Below are positions 1 to 6,117 of a stretch of 11,738 nt of DNA, piece after piece. The DNA is taken from the NCBI GenBank assembly GCA_031411575.1, contig JANOBJ010000284.1, forward strand, positions 1 through 11,738. Direction: 5' to 3'. The notes below the pieces were generated by a model that was not told the DNA's origin, searched no databases, and saw only the letters and a list, made by a program, of their open reading frames with translations. The DNA is from JANOBJ01 sp031411575. Its GTDB lineage: Bacteria; Pseudomonadota; Gammaproteobacteria; Burkholderiales; Burkholderiaceae_C. The position numbers and the translations under genes are program-made. The stretch's first letter is position 1; every line of letters starts with the position of its first letter.

Positions 1-290
1 GTCATCAGCGGGTACATCGCCGCATACGCGATGCGCGAGCTGCCGATGATGAAGCCCAACATCACGCCCACCACGATGGCAATGCCAAAGCCTGCCATCG
101 TGACCCAGTAGGTGCGCCAGGCGTGCCCGGCAATGATGCCCTTGAATTCCCAGAACTGCGTCCATATGCGCCACGGGCTCGGGAAGATGAATTCCGAGAC
201 ATTGAACACCGTGCAGACCAGCTGCCAGATGGCCAGCACCGCGACCAACAGGATCCACGGCGACCAGCGTTCGAGTTGTTTGTTGTTCAT
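1..290 (-). CDS. ABC transporter permease (SsuC/TauC-like), partial
   Basis: Inner-membrane permease subunit of a binding-protein-dependent importer. Translating leftwards from the ATG at 288-290 gives 96 uninterrupted codons beginning MNNKQLERWSPWILLV and running off the left edge, so only about the first third of a usual 250-280 residue permease is seen. Two hydrophobic segments are visible, at about residues 11-28 and 62-84, and between them lies an FPSPWRIW stretch typical of SsuC/TauC-like permeases. The conserved EAA loop that contacts the ATPase would lie outside the window. The start is supported by a GAGGA Shine-Dalgarno-like run that overlaps the stop codon of the upstream ATPase gene. 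The gap to that stop is only 12 bases, so the two genes are certainly co-transcribed. The substrate cannot be read from this fragment. I infer the third component of the importer encoded at 303-2245. Confidence 0.88.
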   Translation of the reverse strand, partial: MNNKQLERWSPWILLVAVLAIWQLVCTVFNVSEFIFPSPWRIWTQFWEFKGIIAGHAWRTYWVTMAGFGIAIVVGVMLGFIIGSSRIAYAAMYPLM

Positions 291-302
291 GGCGTCACGT
301 CC

Positions 303-1145
303 TCACGGGCTGGTCACGGCGGCGGTCTGGCGGATCGCGCCAATATGGCTGCGCAGCTCATGCACGATGTCGGTGAATTCCTTGGTGTAGGTGATCTCCA
401 GCTCGCGCGGACGCGGCAGCTCGATCTGCTTCTTGACCACGAAACGCCCGGGGCTCTTGCTCATCACATACACCGTGTCGGCCAGAAACACCGATTCGCG
501 CAGATCGTGCGTGACCAGAATCACGTTGAAGCGTTGCTCGGCCCACAGGTCGCGCAGGATGCACCAGAGTTCCTCGCGCGTGAACGCGTCGAGCGCGCCA
601 AACGGCTCGTCCAGCAGCAGCATCTTGGGCTCGTGGATCAGCGCGCGGCAGATGCTCGCACGTTGCTGCATGCCGCCCGACAGCTGCCACGGGAACTTGT
701 CTTCGTAGCCGCCCAGGCCCACTTTCTGCAGCAGCTTGCGTGCGCGTTCCTCGTATTCCTTGCGTTTCGCGCTGAAGTTGCTGCGGTAGGGCTCCACGAT
801 TTCCAGCGGCAACAGCACGTTGTCGACCGTGGTGCGCCACGGCAGCAGCGACGACGCCTGGAACGCCATGCCGGATATCTTGAGCGGCCCGGTCACCGGT
901 TGGCCGTCCACGTGGATCGAGCCCTTGCTCGGCATCTTGAGCCCCGTGGTGAGTTTCATGAAGGTGGATTTGCCGCAGCCCGACGGGCCGACGATGGCGA
1001 TGAACTCACCCTGTGTCACCTGCAGGTTGATGTCTTCCACCGCGAAGTGGTTCTGGGCCAGCAACTCGTCGTTGTAGGCCAGCCAGACGTTCTGGAAATT
1101 GACGAACGGCGCTGTGGTCGCGGGGAAGCCAGGAGTCTGGGACAT
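303..1145 (-). CDS. ABC transporter ATP-binding protein (SsuB/TauB-like)
   Basis: Cytoplasmic ATPase energising the importer. All ABC hallmarks are visible in the 280-residue protein: Walker A GPSGCGKST at about 53-61, Q-loop Q97 in FQASSLLPW, signature LSGGMQQR at 155-162, Walker B MLLLDEP at 175-181 followed by the D-loop ALD, and H-loop H213 in VTHD. Length and the LLPWRTTVDNV motif after the Q-loop match the nitrate/sulfonate/taurine family (NrtD/SsuB/TauB). I chose the ATG at 1145 (MSQTPGF) over an in-frame TTG four codons upstream, because a GAGAA run lies five bases before the ATG. The binding-protein gene ends 68 bases upstream and the permease begins 12 bases downstream, so this is the middle gene of a binding protein - ATPase - permease operon. 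A hairpin followed by a T-run separates it from the binding-protein gene and may reduce its expression relative to that gene. Confidence 0.95.
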   Translation of the reverse strand: MSQTPGFPATTAPFVNFQNVWLAYNDELLAQNHFAVEDINLQVTQGEFIAIVGPSGCGKSTFMKLTTGLKMPSKGSIHVDGQPVTGPLKISGMAFQASSLLPWRTTVDNVLLPLEIVEPYRSNFSAKRKEYEERARKLLQKVGLGGYEDKFPWQLSGGMQQRASICRALIHEPKMLLLDEPFGALDAFTREELWCILRDLWAEQRFNVILVTHDLRESVFLADTVYVMSKSPGRFVVKKQIELPRPRELEITYTKEFTDIVHELRSHIGAIRQTAAVTSP

Positions 1146-1155
1146 AGGGGTTCTC

Positions 1156-1190
1156 AAGAAAACGGCCAGCCTGCGAGGAAGACTGGCCGT
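1156..1190 (-). terminator. Intercistronic terminator-like hairpin
   Basis: On the minus strand a perfect 8-bp inverted repeat, ACGGCCAG and CTGGCCGT (1162-1169 and 1183-1190), with a 13-base loop, is followed directly by TTTTCTT. It lies 23 bases past the stop codon of the binding-protein gene and ends about 10 bases before the ATPase start. The shape is that of a weak rho-independent terminator or a 3'-end stabiliser. In binding-protein operons such elements often keep the periplasmic protein more abundant than the membrane components. That role here is inferred. Confidence 0.6.
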
Positions 1191-1213
1191 GACCGGTGAC
1201 GGGTGAGGGTGCC

Positions 1214-2245
1214 TTACTTCTTGGCGGGCAGGATATTCAGTTCAGCCACGGTGGGCAGGTAAGAGCCGTTCCACACCGCCTCGGGATTGACGCGCGTCTT
1301 GGTGGCGAATGCATCGGACACCTGCGAGGCCATCAGCGACAGGCGCGGGCCCTTGACCTGGCCAAAGCCTTCGGCGCGCGCGTCGGCGCTGTTGACGACG
1401 GAATCAATCGCCAGCTTCAGGCGCCGCGTCTCCAGTTCGACGTTGATGATGCCGTCGCGTGCCTTGACCGTTTCAATCGCTGCTTCCGGCTTGGCCATCA
1501 CTTCTTTGGCGCCCTTGGCGAAGGCCTGGAGGAAGGCCTTCACCGCCGCGGGGTTTTCCTTCAGGATTTTTGGCGAAGCGATGATGGCGTTGCCATACAG
1601 CTTCACGCCGTAGTCAGGGTACGAAAGAATGGTGACGTCCTCGGCCTTGATGCCGCGCGCTTCCAGGTTCAAGAGCGAGGTGAAGCTGAAGCCGGTGATG
1701 GCATCGATGTCGCCGCGAACCAGCATGGTCTCGCGCAGCGGCGGGTCCATCGCGGTCCAGGCTACGTTGCCAATGCTGTTGGCCTTGGCAAAAATCGGGA
1801 AGGCGCGCCGGCCGGCATCAAACACCGGGGCACCCAGCTTTTTGCCATTGAGGTCGGCGGGCGACTTGATGCCGGTTTTCTTAAGCGCCAGCACGGCTGC
1901 TGGCGTGTTGTTGTAAACCATCATCACCGCCACTGGCTTGTTGGGCGCGTCCGGGTTGTTGGCGTGGAATTCCATCAGCGCAGCCATGTCGGCGAAACCC
2001 ATGTCGTAGGTGCCCGACGCCACGCGCGTGACGGTACCGCCCGAGCCGTTGCCCGCATCAATCGTGACATCCAGCTTGGCGTCCTTGAAGTGCCCCTTGG
2101 CCGCGGGCGACAGGAACAGGGCCGCGGGCCCTTCAAAGCGCCAGTCAAGCTGGAACTTGATCGGCGTGGTCTGTGCGTGGGCGCTACCCAGGGCTGCGGC
2201 CGCGGCCAGTGCGACGGTAGTCTTGAGAAAGGCTCGTTTTTTCAT
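1214..2245 (-). CDS. ABC transporter periplasmic substrate-binding protein (NMT1/THI5-like)
   Basis: Periplasmic solute receptor of the importer, 343 residues. It opens with a clear Sec signal peptide: KKR at residues 2-4, a hydrophobic Ala-rich core, and a likely cleavage after SAHA at residue 24. The mature part starts with the FQLDWRFEGP pattern and continues through GSGGTVTRVASGTYDMGFADMA, the N-terminal lobe pattern of NMT1/THI5-like (SsuA/ThiY-type) binding proteins. This family binds sulfonates, taurine, pyrimidine precursors, riboflavin and other small organics, so the ligand cannot be assigned; its place beside glyoxylate and ureide genes suggests a nitrogen-containing metabolite. 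The ATG at 2245 is preferred over an in-frame upstream start at 2278 because AGGAG lies five bases before it and the signal peptide begins there. It is the first gene of the ABC operon and has its own 223-base upstream region with sigma-54-like and NtrC-like elements. Confidence 0.93.
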   Translation of the reverse strand: MKKRAFLKTTVALAAAAALGSAHAQTTPIKFQLDWRFEGPAALFLSPAAKGHFKDAKLDVTIDAGNGSGGTVTRVASGTYDMGFADMAALMEFHANNPDAPNKPVAVMMVYNNTPAAVLALKKTGIKSPADLNGKKLGAPVFDAGRRAFPIFAKANSIGNVAWTAMDPPLRETMLVRGDIDAITGFSFTSLLNLEARGIKAEDVTILSYPDYGVKLYGNAIIASPKILKENPAAVKAFLQAFAKGAKEVMAKPEAAIETVKARDGIINVELETRRLKLAIDSVVNSADARAEGFGQVKGPRLSLMASQVSDAFATKTRVNPEAVWNGSYLPTVAELNILPAKK

Positions 2246-2250
2246 GGGTG

Positions 2251-2255
2251 CTCCT
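2251..2255 (-). promoter_or_regulatory. Ribosome binding site of the binding-protein gene
   Basis: AGGAG on the minus strand, five bases before the ATG at 2245. It decides the start in favour of the signal peptide Met over the longer in-frame opening. Confidence 0.8.
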
Positions 2256-2295
2256 GGGCAAAAATCGTTCTGAATCAAAAGGCTTACAGGGTGTT

Positions 2296-2311
2296 AGCAA
2301 AAACGATGCCC
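2296..2311 (-). promoter_or_regulatory. Candidate sigma-54 (-24/-12) promoter for the ABC operon
   Basis: On the minus strand the sequence GGGCATCGTTTTTGCT carries GG and GC exactly ten bases apart. It matches the RpoN consensus TGGCAC-N5-TTGCW at all but two consensus positions (first base G for T, sixth base T for C). The predicted transcription start is near 2285, giving a leader of about 40 bases before the binding-protein ATG. No convincing sigma-70 pair was found in the same gap. RpoN promoters need an upstream activator, and two NtrC-like dyads lie at about -115 and -178. This is a pattern match by eye, not a tested promoter. Confidence 0.45.
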
Positions 2312-2391
2312 AAGCCGTTTGGCTGCGCACCATTCGTGTGCCCGATTTTCGACGAAGTTGCCGTCCCCAAAGGCTGCCAAAGCCTAGGGCA

Positions 2392-2408
2392 TACCCCGAA
2401 TTGGTGCG
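2392..2408. promoter_or_regulatory. Candidate NtrC-like enhancer site (proximal)
   Basis: TACCCC-GAATT-GGTGCG matches the NtrC dyad TGCACC-N5-GGTGCA at 9 of 12 positions, with five of six in the right half. Its centre at 2400 is about 115 bases upstream of the start predicted from the sigma-54-like element, a usual enhancer distance. Confidence 0.3.
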
Positions 2409-2445
2409 AATTTGCCCCTCTCGCCCGAAGGGTCGCGCCCGTGCG

Positions 2446-2462
2446 GCGGTGCTGTGCACCGC
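2446..2462 (-). other. Hairpin just after glxR
   Basis: A perfect 7-bp inverted repeat, GCGGTGC and GCACCGC, with a 3-base loop, begins six bases past the glxR stop. No T-run follows on the minus strand, so it is a poor intrinsic terminator. It may stabilise the 3' end of the gcl-hyi-glxR message. It shares bases with the distal NtrC-like dyad, and the two readings are alternatives. Confidence 0.4.
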
Positions 2463-2471
2463 GACGGTTCA
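2455..2471. promoter_or_regulatory. Candidate NtrC-like enhancer site (distal)
   Basis: TGCACC-GCGAC-GGTTCA matches the NtrC dyad TGCACC-N5-GGTGCA at 11 of 12 positions. It overlaps the last codon of glxR by three bases. Its centre at 2463 is 63 bases, six helical turns, from the centre of the proximal site, so both would face the same side of the helix. Confidence 0.42.
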
Positions 2472-3380
2472 AGACGCGCCGGGCTCAGGCGCAACCGGGT
2501 GGCTGGCCATGTTTTCCAGCGCCTTCACCAAAGCCGAGTGGTCGAGCTGGCCAAACCCGAGGGCGGCACACGACTGCATGAGTTGCGCGGCTCCGGCGGT
2601 CTGGGGCAGGGCCACCCCAAGGCTGCGCGCGCCCTGCAACGCCAGGTTCAGGTCTTTCTGGTGGAGCGAGATGCGGAAACCGGGGTTGAAGGTGCGCTTG
2701 ATCATGCGCTCGCCGTGCACTTCCAGAATACGCGACGAGGCAAACCCGCCCATCAGCGCCTGGCGCACCTTGGCCGGGTCGGCACCGGCTTTGCTGGCAA
2801 ATACCAGCGCCTCGCCCACGGCCGCAATATTGAGCGCCACGATGATCTGATTGGCTACCTTGCAGACCTGACCGTCGCCAATGCCGCCGACGTGCGTGAT
2901 GTTTTTGCCCATCAGGGCCAACAGCGGCTGGATTCGTTCAAACGCGGCCTCTTCCGCGCCGACCATGATGGTCAGGCTGGCGGCCTTGGCGCCCACTTCG
3001 CCGCCCGACACGGGCGCGTCGAGGTAGTCACAGCCCAGCGCCAGGATTTTCTTGCTGAAAGCCCGGGTTGCGATCGGGTCGATCGAGCTGCAGTCCACTA
3101 CCGTCTTGCCAGCGCTCAGGCCCATCGCCACGCCGTTCTCACCGAACAGCACTGCCTCTACGTCTGGCGTATCGGGCAGCATCAGGAAAATGATGTCGGC
3201 GCGCTCGGCAACGCCGCGGGCGGTTGTGCAAATGGTGGCACCACCGTCGGCCAGTTCGGCGGGCACCTTGCTGCGGGTGTTGACGAACAGCATATGGCCC
3301 GCCTTCAGCAGGTGCCCCGCCATCGGCGCGCCCATGATGCCCAGGCCGATGAAGCCAAGTTTGAGTCCGGATTTGGTCAT
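2469..3380 (-). CDS. glxR: Tartronate semialdehyde reductase (2-hydroxy-3-oxopropionate reductase)
   Basis: Cytoplasmic NAD(P)H-dependent enzyme reducing tartronate semialdehyde to D-glycerate, the last step of the glyoxylate-to-glycerate route. The 303-residue protein belongs to the 3-hydroxyisobutyrate dehydrogenase family: Rossmann motif GFIGLGIMG at 9-17, substrate-binding DAPVSGGEVGA at 121-131, and catalytic lysine K174 in CKVANQ. The stretch QALMGGFASSRILEVHGERM and the following FNPGF and LHQKDLNLAL closely resemble E. coli GlxR as I recall it, which favours GlxR over GarR or an MmsB-type 3-hydroxyisobutyrate dehydrogenase. Length is near the usual 292-296 residues, with a few extra residues at each end. 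The gene starts nine bases after the hyi stop, so it is the last gene of gcl-hyi-glxR. It is followed by a hairpin and then the regulatory region of the ABC operon. Confidence 0.95.
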   Translation of the reverse strand: MTKSGLKLGFIGLGIMGAPMAGHLLKAGHMLFVNTRSKVPAELADGGATICTTARGVAERADIIFLMLPDTPDVEAVLFGENGVAMGLSAGKTVVDCSSIDPIATRAFSKKILALGCDYLDAPVSGGEVGAKAASLTIMVGAEEAAFERIQPLLALMGKNITHVGGIGDGQVCKVANQIIVALNIAAVGEALVFASKAGADPAKVRQALMGGFASSRILEVHGERMIKRTFNPGFRISLHQKDLNLALQGARSLGVALPQTAGAAQLMQSCAALGFGQLDHSALVKALENMASHPVAPEPGAS

Positions 3381-3389
3381 GCGTGTTCT

Positions 3390-4169
3390 TCAGTTCTGGG
3401 GTGCGGTCAGCCAGCCAAGGCCGGCTTCGGTGGTCGTCTTGGGCTTGTATTCGCAGCCGATCCAACCACTGTAGCCAATGGTGTCGATATGGCGAAGCAG
3501 CCAAGCGTAATGGATTTCGCCGGTTCCCGGCTCGTTTCGCCCGGGGTTGTCGGCCAGTTGGATATGGCCGATGCGCCCCAGATGGTTCTTTAGCGTGTTG
3601 GCCAGTTCGCCTTCCATGCGCTGCGCGTGGTAGATGTCGTACTGGACAAAAAGATTGTCCGAGCCGACCTCATCGATGATCGCCAGCGCTTGGGCGGTGT
3701 GCGTCAGGAAGAACCCCGGGATGTCCCAGGTGTTGATCGGCTCGATCAGCAGGCGTATTCCGGCAGCCTGCAGCTTCGGGGCGGCCCATTTGAGGTTGGC
3801 CACCAGAGTGGCGTGCGCTTGCGCTGGCGTCACGCCCGAGGGCACTTTGCCGGCCAGGCAGTTGAGCTGCGGGCAGCGCAGCGCTGTGGCGTATTCGATG
3901 GCGCGGCCCACGCCCTCGCGAAACTCATCCACGCGGGCAGGGTGGCAGGCGATGCCGCGCTCGCCCGCGTCCCAGTCGCCGGCCGGCAGGTTGTGCAGCA
4001 CCTGTTTGAGGCGATGGGTCTCGAGGGCGTTGGCCAGGGTGCTACGGTCGTACGCGTAGGGAAACAGGTACTCCACCGCGTCAAAACCGGCCGCCCGCGC
4101 TGCCGCAAATCGTTCCATGAAGGGCAGCTCGGTAAAGAGCATGGTGAGGTTGGCAGCAAAGCGCGGCAT
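3390..4169 (-). CDS. hyi: Hydroxypyruvate isomerase
   Basis: Cytoplasmic aldose-ketose type isomerase interconverting hydroxypyruvate and tartronate semialdehyde, the product of Gcl. The 259-residue protein has the usual length (E. coli Hyi is 258) and the TIM-barrel xylose-isomerase-like fold pattern. Recognisable family blocks are LHNLPAGDWDAGERGIAC at 58-75, LLIEPIN at 140-146 with the metal-binding glutamate E143, QYDIYHAQRMEGEL at 176-189, ADNPGRNEPGTGEI at 206-219, and GCEYKPKTTTEAGL at 238-251 with the second acidic residue E240. All residues expected for activity appear intact. The gene lies 47 bases after gcl and nine bases before glxR, the same order as in the E. coli gcl operon. 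A weak GGAAG lies upstream of the ATG. I see no internal anomaly. Confidence 0.95.
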   Translation of the reverse strand: MPRFAANLTMLFTELPFMERFAAARAAGFDAVEYLFPYAYDRSTLANALETHRLKQVLHNLPAGDWDAGERGIACHPARVDEFREGVGRAIEYATALRCPQLNCLAGKVPSGVTPAQAHATLVANLKWAAPKLQAAGIRLLIEPINTWDIPGFFLTHTAQALAIIDEVGSDNLFVQYDIYHAQRMEGELANTLKNHLGRIGHIQLADNPGRNEPGTGEIHYAWLLRHIDTIGYSGWIGCEYKPKTTTEAGLGWLTAPQN

Positions 4170-4216
4170 GGATCAGATCTTCCGGGTGAGTCAAAAGGGT
4201 TGGTGCCAACGTCGCT

Positions 4217-6007
4217 TCAGTCGAGCAGACCCGCAAGCTCCAGCCCCTTGATGCCCTCGGGGTGGCGGCAGTCGATGTCCTCGAACTCGTTGATCTTGTC
4301 GATCTCGGTGCCCATCGCAATGTTGGTGACCTTCTCCAGAATCACTTCCACCACCACCGGCACGCGGAATTCCCGCGCCATGGCCTGAGCCTGGACCATG
4401 GCCTCGCTGATTTTCTCGGGGTCGGTCACGCGCAGCGACTTGCAGCCCAGGCCCTGCACCACGGCCTGGTGATCAACGCCATAGCTCTGCAGGGCTGGAT
4501 CGCTCACGTTCTGGTTTTCGAATGCCAGTTGCACGCAGTAGTCCATCTCAAAGCCGCGTTGGCTTTGGCGAATCAGACCCAGGTAGCTGTTGTTCACCAA
4601 TACCTGCACATACGGCAGGCGGAACTGTGCGCCAACCGCCAACTCTTCCATCAGAAACTGGAAGTCGTAGTCGCCCGACAAGCCCACCACCGTGCGCGTG
4701 GGGTCGGCCGCGACCACGCCCAGCGCCGCCGGAATCGTCCAGCCGAGCGGGCCAGCCTGGCCACAGTTGATCCACTGGCGCGGACCGTACACATTGAGAA
4801 ACTGCGCGCCCGCGATTTGCGAGAGGCCAATGGTCGTCACGTAGATGGTGTCGCGCGGGAACACCTTGTTCATTTCCTCATACACGCGCATCGGCTTGAT
4901 GGGGGTCTCGGTGTAGTGGGTCTTGCGGTGCATCAGGCGCTTGCGCTCGGCGCAGCGGCTGGACCAGTCGCCATAACCTTTGAGTTGCCCGGCGGCCTTG
5001 CGCTCGCGCGCCACCTGCACGAACAGCTCCAGCGCGGCCTTGGCGTCACTCACGATGCCGTAGTCGGGCATGAACACGCGCCCGATCTGGGTCGGTTCAA
5101 TGTCCACATGCACAAAGGTGCGGCCCTTGGTATAGACCTCGGTGGAGCCGGTATGCCGGTTGGCCCAGCGGTTGCCGATACCCAGCACGAAGTCGCTGGC
5201 GAGCATGGTGGCGTTGCCGTATCGGTGGCTCGTCTGCAGGCCACACATGCCCGCCATCAGCGGGTGGTCATCGGGAATCGTGCCCCAGCCCATCAGCGTG
5301 GGGATCACTGGCACGCCAGTCAGCTCGGCGAACTCCACCAGCAGCTCACTGGCATTGGCGTTGATGATGCCGCCACCGGCCACGATGAGCGGCTTCTCCG
5401 CCGCCATCATCATGTCCAGCGCTTTTTCGATCTGCTTGCGGCTGGCGGCGGGCTTGTACACCGGCAGCGGTTCGTAGGTGTCGATGTCAAACTCGATCTC
5501 GGCCATCTGCACGTCAAACGGCAAGTCGATCAGCACTGGCCCCGGGCGGCCCGAGCGCATCAGATGAAACGCCTGCTGGAAGGCACGCGGCACCTGCGCA
5601 GGCTCCCGCACGGTGACGCTCCATTTGGTGACGGGCTTGGAGATCGATTCGATGTCTACCGCCTGGAAATCCTCCTTGTACAGCCGCGCGCGCGGCGCCT
5701 GGCCGGTGATGCACAGGATGGGGATGGAATCGGCGATGGCGGAGTACAGCCCGGTGATCATGTCGGTGCCTGCCGGCCCGCTGGTGCCAATGCACACGCC
5801 AATGTTGCCGGGCGCAGCACGGGTATAGCCCTCGGCCATGTGTGAGGCGCCTTCCACGTGACGCGCCAGGATGTGGGCAATGGACTGGCGTTCGCGCAGT
5901 GCCGAATACAGGGGGTTGATGGCCGCACCCGGCACGCCGAAGGCTTGGGTCACGCCTTCCTTTTCCATCACCAGCACTGCGGCCATTGCAGCCTTCATCT
6001 TTGCCAT
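4217..6007 (-). CDS. gcl: Glyoxylate carboligase (tartronate-semialdehyde synthase)
   Basis: Cytoplasmic thiamine-diphosphate and FAD dependent enzyme condensing two glyoxylate molecules to tartronate semialdehyde plus CO2. The 596-residue protein is close to E. coli Gcl (593) and alike along its whole length as I recall it: AFGVPGAAINP at 22-32, ARHVEGASHMAEGYTRA at 48-64, GTSGPAGTDMITGLYSA, VYKPAASRKQIEKA, and the ThDP-binding pair GDYDF and NNSYLG near residues 445-476. The usual catalytic glutamate of ThDP enzymes is valine here (V51 in RHVEG). This is the known hallmark of Gcl and separates it from acetolactate synthase, so it is not a defect. The ATG at 6007 has AAGGAG seven bases upstream. 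It is the first gene of gcl-hyi-glxR, divergent from a LysR gene across a 110-base gap holding a perfect LysR-type dyad, so LysR control is likely. Confidence 0.97.
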   Translation of the reverse strand: MAKMKAAMAAVLVMEKEGVTQAFGVPGAAINPLYSALRERQSIAHILARHVEGASHMAEGYTRAAPGNIGVCIGTSGPAGTDMITGLYSAIADSIPILCITGQAPRARLYKEDFQAVDIESISKPVTKWSVTVREPAQVPRAFQQAFHLMRSGRPGPVLIDLPFDVQMAEIEFDIDTYEPLPVYKPAASRKQIEKALDMMMAAEKPLIVAGGGIINANASELLVEFAELTGVPVIPTLMGWGTIPDDHPLMAGMCGLQTSHRYGNATMLASDFVLGIGNRWANRHTGSTEVYTKGRTFVHVDIEPTQIGRVFMPDYGIVSDAKAALELFVQVARERKAAGQLKGYGDWSSRCAERKRLMHRKTHYTETPIKPMRVYEEMNKVFPRDTIYVTTIGLSQIAGAQFLNVYGPRQWINCGQAGPLGWTIPAALGVVAADPTRTVVGLSGDYDFQFLMEELAVGAQFRLPYVQVLVNNSYLGLIRQSQRGFEMDYCVQLAFENQNVSDPALQSYGVDHQAVVQGLGCKSLRVTDPEKISEAMVQAQAMAREFRVPVVVEVILEKVTNIAMGTEIDKINEFEDIDCRHPEGIKGLELAGLLD

Positions 6008-6014
6008 GTCATGT

Positions 6015-6020
6015 CTCCTT
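6015..6020 (-). promoter_or_regulatory. Ribosome binding site of gcl
   Basis: AAGGAG on the minus strand, seven bases before the gcl ATG at 6007. A second ATG at 6012-6010 lies too close to the site and is out of frame. Confidence 0.8.
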
Positions 6021-6083
6021 CAAGTTGCTCCGACTGTAGGTTTTGGTGACGTCCGGCAGAAGATGGCTGCGGGCCATAAAACC

Positions 6084-6100
6084 TATTCCTGATTGGAATA
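6084..6100. promoter_or_regulatory. LysR-type operator dyad between gcl and lysR
   Basis: TATTCC-TGATT-GGAATA is a perfect 6-bp inverted repeat with a 5-base centre and contains the LysR T-N11-A motif (TTCC to GGAA). It is 17 bases before the regulator's ATG and 76 bases before the gcl ATG, the usual arrangement for a LysR protein that controls a divergent operon and itself. The regulator in question is presumably the adjacent gene at 6118. Confidence 0.65.
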
Positions 6101-6117
6101 AGCCGCTAAGATGGCGC

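Noticed and set aside
1146..1157. Upstream TTG start for the ATPase gene
   Set aside because: The ATG at 1145 has a better-placed GAGAA site, and the four extra residues add nothing.
2315..2340. A further GGTGCG half-site between the two NtrC-like dyads and the promoter
   Set aside because: Only one half matches; the other half at the right spacing does not, so it is not counted as a site.
1196..2581. Long open plus-strand frames opposite the binding-protein, gcl, permease, glxR and M20 genes (also 4262-5845, 7127-8638, 2412-3593, 8803-9969)
   Set aside because: They lie antiparallel to clearly recognised genes in GC-rich DNA, have skewed His/Gln/Arg-rich composition and no recognisable domain. 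They are antisense shadows.
4217..6007. Val in place of the catalytic glutamate in the ThDP enzyme (V51)
   Set aside because: This is the known normal state of glyoxylate carboligase, not a loss of function or a novelty.
6043..6117. N-terminal extension of the LysR regulator from the ATG at 6043
   Set aside because: The added residues are unlike LysR N-termini and would place the operator dyad inside the gene; MDRLQAM at 6118 is the family-typical start.
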